Source: Ruegeria_B marisflavi
Lineage (GTDB): Bacteria > Pseudomonadota > Alphaproteobacteria > Rhodobacterales > Rhodobacteraceae
Reading direction: 5' to 3'
Assembly: GCF_025673445.1 (NCBI RefSeq)
Contig: NZ_JAOVQN010000002.1
Location: 124,001-188,000, forward strand
Length of the DNA: 64,000 nucleotides
Under the pieces are notes generated by a model. The model was not told where the DNA came from and made no database searches. It saw nothing but the letters and a program-made list of their open reading frames with translations. The number at the start of each line of letters is the position of its first letter. Position 1 is the first letter of the stretch. Below are positions 59,989 through 64,000 of the stretch, piece after piece. The translations under genes were made by a program, and so were the position numbers.

Positions 59989-61731
59989 ATGGATCGAAAA
60001 CTGGCAGCTGTTCTGGCGGCGGACATGGTGGGCTATAGCCGACTCATGGAGACCGACGAACAAGGCACACTTGCGCGGTTGCGGACCCACCGTATCGAAC
60101 TGATCGATCCGTCAATTACTCTTAACCGGGGCAAGATCATCAAGACGACGGGCGACGGGATGCTGGTCGAGTTTTCCAGTGCCCGCGATGCGGTTGCCTG
60201 TGCGGTCGAGGTGCAGACACGCATGTGTCGACGCAACATGGATGTCCCCGAGGACCGGCGCATCCGGTTTCGCATCGGCGTCAATCTAGGCGATATCATC
60301 TGCGAGGACGGAGACATCTTTGGCAGCGGCGTCAACGTCGCCGCCCGTCTGGAGCAAATGGCAGGCGTAGGCGAAGTGCTGGTCTCCTCGGCGGTGTATG
60401 ATCAGGTCTGCCGGCAGATGGAACTTCAGTTCCAGGATATGGGCGAATTGTCCCTCAAGAATCTCAGCCATCCCGTGCGCGCCTATCGCGTCGCACTGGA
60501 GCTGCCATCTATCCCGTCAACCATGTCCCAGGGATCTGACGCGGAACAGACCAAGGTGGTCAAGCCGACGATCGCCGTTCTGCCCTTTGCCAATATGAGC
60601 GGGGATCCGGAACAGGAGTTCTTTGTCGACGGGCTGACCGAAGATGTCCTGACCGAGCTCAGCCGACGACACGAGCTGTTCGTCATCTCCCGCAACTCCA
60701 GCTTCGTCTACAAGGGAAAGGCGGTGAACCTGCGCGAAGTGGCCGAAAAACTGGGCGCGCAATACATCGTCGAAGGCAGTGTCAGAAAGGCCGGAAACCG
60801 CCTGAGAGTCACCGTGCAGCTGATAGACAGCGACCGTGACACCCATATCTGGGCCGAACGCTATGACCGGGAAATGGACGATATCTTTGCCATTCAGGAC
60901 GAGATCACAGCCGCGGTGGTTGCGACACTGCCGGGCCGGATCGAGGCGTCGAAGACGGATCAGATAGCGCGCAAGAAGCCATCGAACCTGGCGGCTTATG
61001 AATGCGTATTGGCCGCAAAGGTGCTGCACCACCGCAGCACGCCCGCCGACAACGAGGAGGCGATCCGGCTGATCGACCGGGCCATCAGCCTTGATCCCGA
61101 ATACGCACATGCGCACGCGTGGAGCGGGTGCATTCGGGGCCAGGCCTGGGGCTATGGATGGAGCGACGATCCCGCCGACATGCTGGCACAAGCCGAAGTC
61201 GCCATCAGGAAAGCGGCCGAGCTGGACGACAACGATGCCGATGTCCATCGCCTGATGGCCGCCATCCAGATCATGCGCAACGATTTGGGCAAGGCCCGGT
61301 ACCATCAGGAACGCGCCTTGTCGCTCAATCCCAATTACGACCTTGTTGTTGTGCAGATGGGAGAGCTATTGACCTGGATGGGCCAGCCCGAGGAGGGTGT
61401 CGAATGGATCGAAAAGGCCATGCGGCTCAATCCGCACCATCCCGCCCGGTTCTGGAGCCATTTGGGCAAGGCGCATTTCTGCGCCCGCAACTATGATCAG
61501 GCGATCGACGCATTCCATCACCTGGGGGCCTTCGACGTCTTGCAGAATGTATTCCTGGCCGCATGCCATGGGTGGCGCGGCGACGAGGCCGAGGCCCGCC
61601 GCCATGCCGATCTGGTCCTGGCCTCTCAACCGCAATTCAGCGCCGGGGAATTTCTGTCCATGACCCATTATGGCCGCGACGAAGATCGCGACCATCTGCG
61701 CGAGGGAATGGCGCGGGCCGGACTGTCATAA
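59989..61731 (+). CDS. Class III adenylate/guanylate cyclase with TolB-like and TPR domains
   Basis: 580 residues. Residues 1-about 180 are a class III nucleotide cyclase (AADMVGYSRLM with the first metal Asp; TTGDGMLVEF with the second; GVNVAARLEQ with the transition-state Asn and Arg). About 190-320 resembles the N-terminal domain of TolB-type proteins (IAVLPFANMSGDPEQEFFVDGLTEDVLTELSRR). The rest contains TPR repeats (about 350-560). This three-part form is common in Rhizobiales and Rhodobacteraceae. The protein has no membrane segment, so it is cytoplasmic. ATG 59989 with GGGGAGGG upstream. Product cAMP or cGMP is undecided. Confidence 0.88.
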   Translation: MDRKLAAVLAADMVGYSRLMETDEQGTLARLRTHRIELIDPSITLNRGKIIKTTGDGMLVEFSSARDAVACAVEVQTRMCRRNMDVPEDRRIRFRIGVNLGDIICEDGDIFGSGVNVAARLEQMAGVGEVLVSSAVYDQVCRQMELQFQDMGELSLKNLSHPVRAYRVALELPSIPSTMSQGSDAEQTKVVKPTIAVLPFANMSGDPEQEFFVDGLTEDVLTELSRRHELFVISRNSSFVYKGKAVNLREVAEKLGAQYIVEGSVRKAGNRLRVTVQLIDSDRDTHIWAERYDREMDDIFAIQDEITAAVVATLPGRIEASKTDQIARKKPSNLAAYECVLAAKVLHHRSTPADNEEAIRLIDRAISLDPEYAHAHAWSGCIRGQAWGYGWSDDPADMLAQAEVAIRKAAELDDNDADVHRLMAAIQIMRNDLGKARYHQERALSLNPNYDLVVVQMGELLTWMGQPEEGVEWIEKAMRLNPHHPARFWSHLGKAHFCARNYDQAIDAFHHLGAFDVLQNVFLAACHGWRGDEAEARRHADLVLASQPQFSAGEFLSMTHYGRDEDRDHLREGMARAGLS

Positions 61732-61735
61732 GGTT

Positions 61736-61758
61736 CGGGCCCGCGCATTGCGGGCCCG
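61736..61758. terminator. Bidirectional terminator between cyclase and leuA
   Basis: Perfect stem CGGGCCCGC (61736-61744) / GCGGGCCCG (61750-61758), loop GCATT, in the 32-base gap between convergent stops. Confidence 0.8.
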
Positions 61759-61763
61759 GCGCT

Positions 61764-63338
61764 TCAGGTCAGATCCTTGTAGCTGATTTCCCTCGTATCC
61801 GCGCCGGGGCCGGCCTTTTCCCGGCGCACCATCAAGCGGTTGAGCGCGTTGATATAGGCCTTGGCGCTGGCCACCACGGTGTCGGTATTGGCCGACTCGC
61901 CGGTGGCGATCATGCCGTCCTCTTCCAGACGCACGCTCACGGTCGCCTGGGCATCCGTGCCTTCGGTCACCGCATGCACCTGATAGAGTTGCAGATGCGC
62001 CTCGTTGGGATGCAACGCGCGGATCGCCTTGAAGCTGGCGTCCACCGGCCCGTCGCCATGCGCGGTGGCGCTGACATCCTTGCCGTCGATCTCCATCTCG
62101 ACCGTGGCTTCGGCCGGGCCGCCAGTGCCGCAGATCACTTTCATCGACACCAGTTGCAGATGGTCCTGTTCGGCATTCTCGCCCGACCGCATCAGCGCGA
62201 TCACATCGTCGTCGAACACCTCTTTCTTGCGGTCGGCCAATTCCTTGAACCGCACGAAGATGTCCTTGAGCTGGTTATCGCCCACCTCGTACCCAAGGTG
62301 TTCCAGCTTGTCGCGCAGCGCGGCGCGCCCCGAATGCTTGCCCAATGGCAGCGAGGTGCCGGAAAGGCCGATATCCTCGGGCCGCATGATCTCGAAATTC
62401 TCGCGGTTCTTCAGCATCCCGTCCTGGTGGATGCCGCTTTCATGAGCGAATGCGTTCTTGCCCACGATGGCCTTGTTGAACTGTACCGGAAAGCCCGAAA
62501 CGGTCGCCACCCGGCGCGAGATTGCCATAATCTTGGTGGTGTCGATTCCGGTGTGCCAGGGCATGATGTCGTGGCGGGTCTTCATCGCCATGACCACTTC
62601 CTCCAACGCCGTGTTGCCGGCGCGTTCGCCCAGCCCGTTGATCGTGCATTCGATCTGTCGGGCACCGCCGGCCACGGCGGCCAGGCTGTTGGCCGTCGCC
62701 ATGCCCAGGTCGTTGTGGCAATGGGTGGCAAAGATCACCTGGTCGGCGCCGGGCACGGTCTCGATCAGGCGGCGGATCAGGCTCGCCGATTCCTCGGGCG
62801 CGGTATAGCCGACGGTATCGGGGATGTTGATGGTGCTGGCGCCCGCCTTGATGGCGATCTCGACCACCCGGCACAGGTAATCCCATTCCGTCCGGGTCGC
62901 ATCCATCGGCGACCACTGCACGTTTTCGCAGAGGTTGCGGGCGTGGCTGACCGTTTCATGGATCTTCTCGGCCATTTCATCCATGGTCAGGTTGGGAATG
63001 GCCCGGTGCAGAGGCGAGGTGCCGATGAACGTATGAATGCGGTTCTTCTCGGCGTGTTTCACCGCCTCCCAGCAGCGGTCGATATCGGCAAAATTGGCCC
63101 GCGCCAGCCCGCAGATGCGGGCATTCTTGGCGCGGCGGGCGATCTCGCTCACCGCCTTGAAATCACCTTCCGAGGCGATGGGGAATCCGGCCTCGATAAT
63201 GTCCACGCCCATCTCGTCGAGCATCTCGGCGATCTCGAGCTTTTCGGTATGGGTCATGGTGGCACCGGGGCTCTGTTCGCCGTCGCGGAGCGTGGTGTCG
63301 AAAATCAAGACGCGGTCTTGGTCGGTCGCATGTGTCAT
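61764..63338 (-). CDS. leuA: 2-Isopropylmalate synthase
   Basis: 524 residues, long-form LeuA1: TIM barrel with DTTLRDGEQSPGATM (about 14-28) and the HCHNDLGMATAN metal motif (about 201-212), then the regulatory LeuA dimer domain (about 390-500) that binds leucine. It condenses acetyl-CoA and 2-ketoisovalerate, the first committed step of leucine synthesis. A leader with a Leu-rich peptide lies 80 bases upstream. Confidence 0.96.
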   Translation of the reverse strand: MTHATDQDRVLIFDTTLRDGEQSPGATMTHTEKLEIAEMLDEMGVDIIEAGFPIASEGDFKAVSEIARRAKNARICGLARANFADIDRCWEAVKHAEKNRIHTFIGTSPLHRAIPNLTMDEMAEKIHETVSHARNLCENVQWSPMDATRTEWDYLCRVVEIAIKAGASTINIPDTVGYTAPEESASLIRRLIETVPGADQVIFATHCHNDLGMATANSLAAVAGGARQIECTINGLGERAGNTALEEVVMAMKTRHDIMPWHTGIDTTKIMAISRRVATVSGFPVQFNKAIVGKNAFAHESGIHQDGMLKNRENFEIMRPEDIGLSGTSLPLGKHSGRAALRDKLEHLGYEVGDNQLKDIFVRFKELADRKKEVFDDDVIALMRSGENAEQDHLQLVSMKVICGTGGPAEATVEMEIDGKDVSATAHGDGPVDASFKAIRALHPNEAHLQLYQVHAVTEGTDAQATVSVRLEEDGMIATGESANTDTVVASAKAYINALNRLMVRREKAGPGADTREISYKDLT

Positions 63339-63389
63339 GGGATGTGTCTTTCCGTATCTGTCCTAAGCCTGATGGCGCGCAAGCCTCCT

Positions 63390-63425
63390 CCTCTGAGCGG
63401 GCGCGCCGAAGGGCACGCTCAGAGG
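63390..63425 (-). promoter_or_regulatory. Attenuator-like hairpin in the leuA leader
   Basis: CCTCTGAGCG (63390-63399) and CGCTCAGAGG (63416-63425) form a perfect 10-bp stem that contains the leader peptide's stop codon (TGA, 63421-63419). No T run follows, so the mechanism may be translational or Rho-dependent. Upstream, CCGCCA-TTCG-TGGCGG (63456-63471, minus strand) is a second hairpin within the peptide frame. Confidence 0.6.
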
Positions 63426-63505
63426 CGGATTAGGATCAGTAGACCACGCAGTTCGCCGCCACGAATGGCGGTACCGGTCTTGGATATGTCTGCGCGGTTG
63501 ATCAT
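63419..63505 (-). CDS. leuL: leuA leader peptide
   Basis: 28 residues, ATG 63505 to TGA 63419, ending GLLILIRL: Leu codons CTA, CTG, CTA, CTC sit among Ile and Arg in the last seven positions, as in Leu-attenuation leaders. No Shine-Dalgarno is visible; a TATAAC (63519-63514) stands 8 bases before the ATG, so the transcript would start at or within a base or two of the AUG (leaderless). Position and codon use make it a leader rather than a random frame. Confidence 0.65.
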   Translation of the reverse strand: MINRADISKTGTAIRGGELRGLLILIRL

Positions 63506-63513
63506 GACGAGAG

Positions 63514-63541
63514 GTTATACAGGCCGCATCGCGAATGGAAA
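63514..63541 (-). promoter_or_regulatory. leuA promoter
   Basis: TATAAC (63519-63514) is a good -10; the -35 at 16 bases is TTTCCA (63541-63536), weak. The -10 lies 8 bases before the leader ATG. Confidence 0.5.
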
Positions 63542-63614
63542 GAGTGAAAATGCCCGGGCGGAAACTCCGGCCGATCATGTTGATCGCCATTCGTTTCCCG
63601 CTAGCTGACGAGGC

Positions 63615-64000
63615 ATGGAAAAAGCGCTTGTCATAGGGGCCTCGGGCGGGATCGGTGCAGCGGTTGTGGCCCAACTCGATCGGCTGGGGGGCATGGTTAC
63701 CCGGCTATCCCGGTCAGCCGATGGGTTCGACCTCACCGACGACCATGCCGTTGCAACGCGACTGAAGGGGCTGGATGGTCCGTTCGATCTGGTCTTTGTG
63801 GCGACGGGGGCATTGGAAATCGACGGAAATCGGCCTGAAAAGTCGCTGCGCGCGATTTCGGCGCGCGCCATGCTCGATCAGTTCGCGCTGAACGCGGTTG
63901 GTCCGGCCCTGGTGCTGCGCGAGGCGTCACGGCTCTTGCCGCGAGATCGCCGCGCCGTCTTTGCTGTCCTGTCGGCCCGGGTTGGGTCCATTGAGGACAA
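63615..64000 (+). CDS. SDR family oxidoreductase, 5' part (3' end outside window)
   Basis: The first 128 residues of a short-chain dehydrogenase. IGASGGIGAAVV (7-18) is the nucleotide-binding loop. The adjoining DLTDDHAVAT and NAVGPALVLREASRLL match CsgA-like or sniffer-type SDRs. The catalytic Tyr-Lys motif lies beyond the window edge. ATG 63615 with ACGAGG upstream. Confidence 0.9.
   Translation, partial: MEKALVIGASGGIGAAVVAQLDRLGGMVTRLSRSADGFDLTDDHAVATRLKGLDGPFDLVFVATGALEIDGNRPEKSLRAISARAMLDQFALNAVGPALVLREASRLLPRDRRAVFAVLSARVGSIED

Noticed and set aside
61563..63608. 681-codon open frame opposite leuA
   Set aside because: Shadow of leuA; overlaps the terminator and leader and shows no domain signature.
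1..64000. tRNA or rRNA genes, CRISPR array, prophage or insertion sequence
   Set aside because: No clover-leaf candidates, no regular direct repeats with spacers, and no integrase, transposase or phage structural genes were found; gene content is uniformly housekeeping or metabolic.

Overview
The window is about 64 kb of dense, GC-rich chromosome from a Roseobacter-group alphaproteobacterium (Rhodobacteraceae, Ruegeria/Silicibacter-like). Grounds for this: an ethylmalonyl-CoA pathway pair (ecm, ccr), an H-NS relative of the HvrA type, an RpoHII-like sigma factor behind an RpoE-type promoter, a luxR-luxI quorum-sensing pair, and the alphaproteobacterial TIGR02186/TSUP arrangement. I see no rRNA, tRNA, CRISPR array, prophage or insertion sequence, and no gene-free stretch longer than 300 bases.

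Layout. 1-2003: end of sdhA, sdhB, terminator, two small proteins. 2081-4270: structured leader with a tiny upstream reading frame, ornithine decarboxylase, and a DUF1989 protein. 4313-7466 (minus): deoD, hvrA-like gene, ethylmalonyl-CoA mutase. 7617-10412: PlsB-like acyltransferase and crotonyl-CoA carboxylase/reductase. 10580-12222: quorum-sensing locus (small ORF, luxR, luxI). 12283-14543: RecD-like helicase overlapping an SDR gene. 14555-17179 (minus): TIGR02186 membrane protein and two tandem TauE/SafE exporters. 17271-21978 (minus): complete BMP-type nucleoside ABC importer. 22135-26782 (minus): rimI, tsaB, nfu-like, isomerase, Usp, AbrB-type membrane protein and ilvE. 26843-28485: Lrp-type regulator divergent from leucine dehydrogenase. 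28519-31102: VOC protein, trpS, a rhomboid-fold protein lacking its catalytic residues, DUF2892 protein.

31175-37260 (minus): overlapping crp-like, murJ, glnD and LppC-type lipoprotein genes. 37345-39571: rsmI, yraN, gshB. 39587-43190 (minus): comM, a GST with a YHS-like tail, a histidine phosphatase overlapping cobU. 43208-44993: RpoE-type promoter, rpoH and a ChaN-like haem-binding protein. 45072-47785: coaBC, dut, membrane-anchored moeB. 47782-49977 (minus): Usp, phasin-like protein, PLP-dependent gamma-lyase family enzyme. 50100-52115: M3 peptidase. 52186-58782 (minus): ghrA and the rod-shape cluster rodA, mrdA, mreD, mreC, mreB. 58947-61731: rlmJ and a cyclase-TolB-TPR protein. 61764-63505 (minus): leuA behind a leucine-rich leader peptide. 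63615-64000: start of an SDR gene.

The most interesting points are regulatory. Two probable peptide-coding leaders sit ahead of odc and leuA, the second nearly leaderless. An ScfR/RamB-like motif lies upstream of ccr, and an RpoE-type promoter upstream of rpoH. Among proteins, the rhomboid pseudoprotease, the GST-YHS fusion, the membrane-anchored MoeB and the TIGR02186 plus twin-TSUP cluster stand out.
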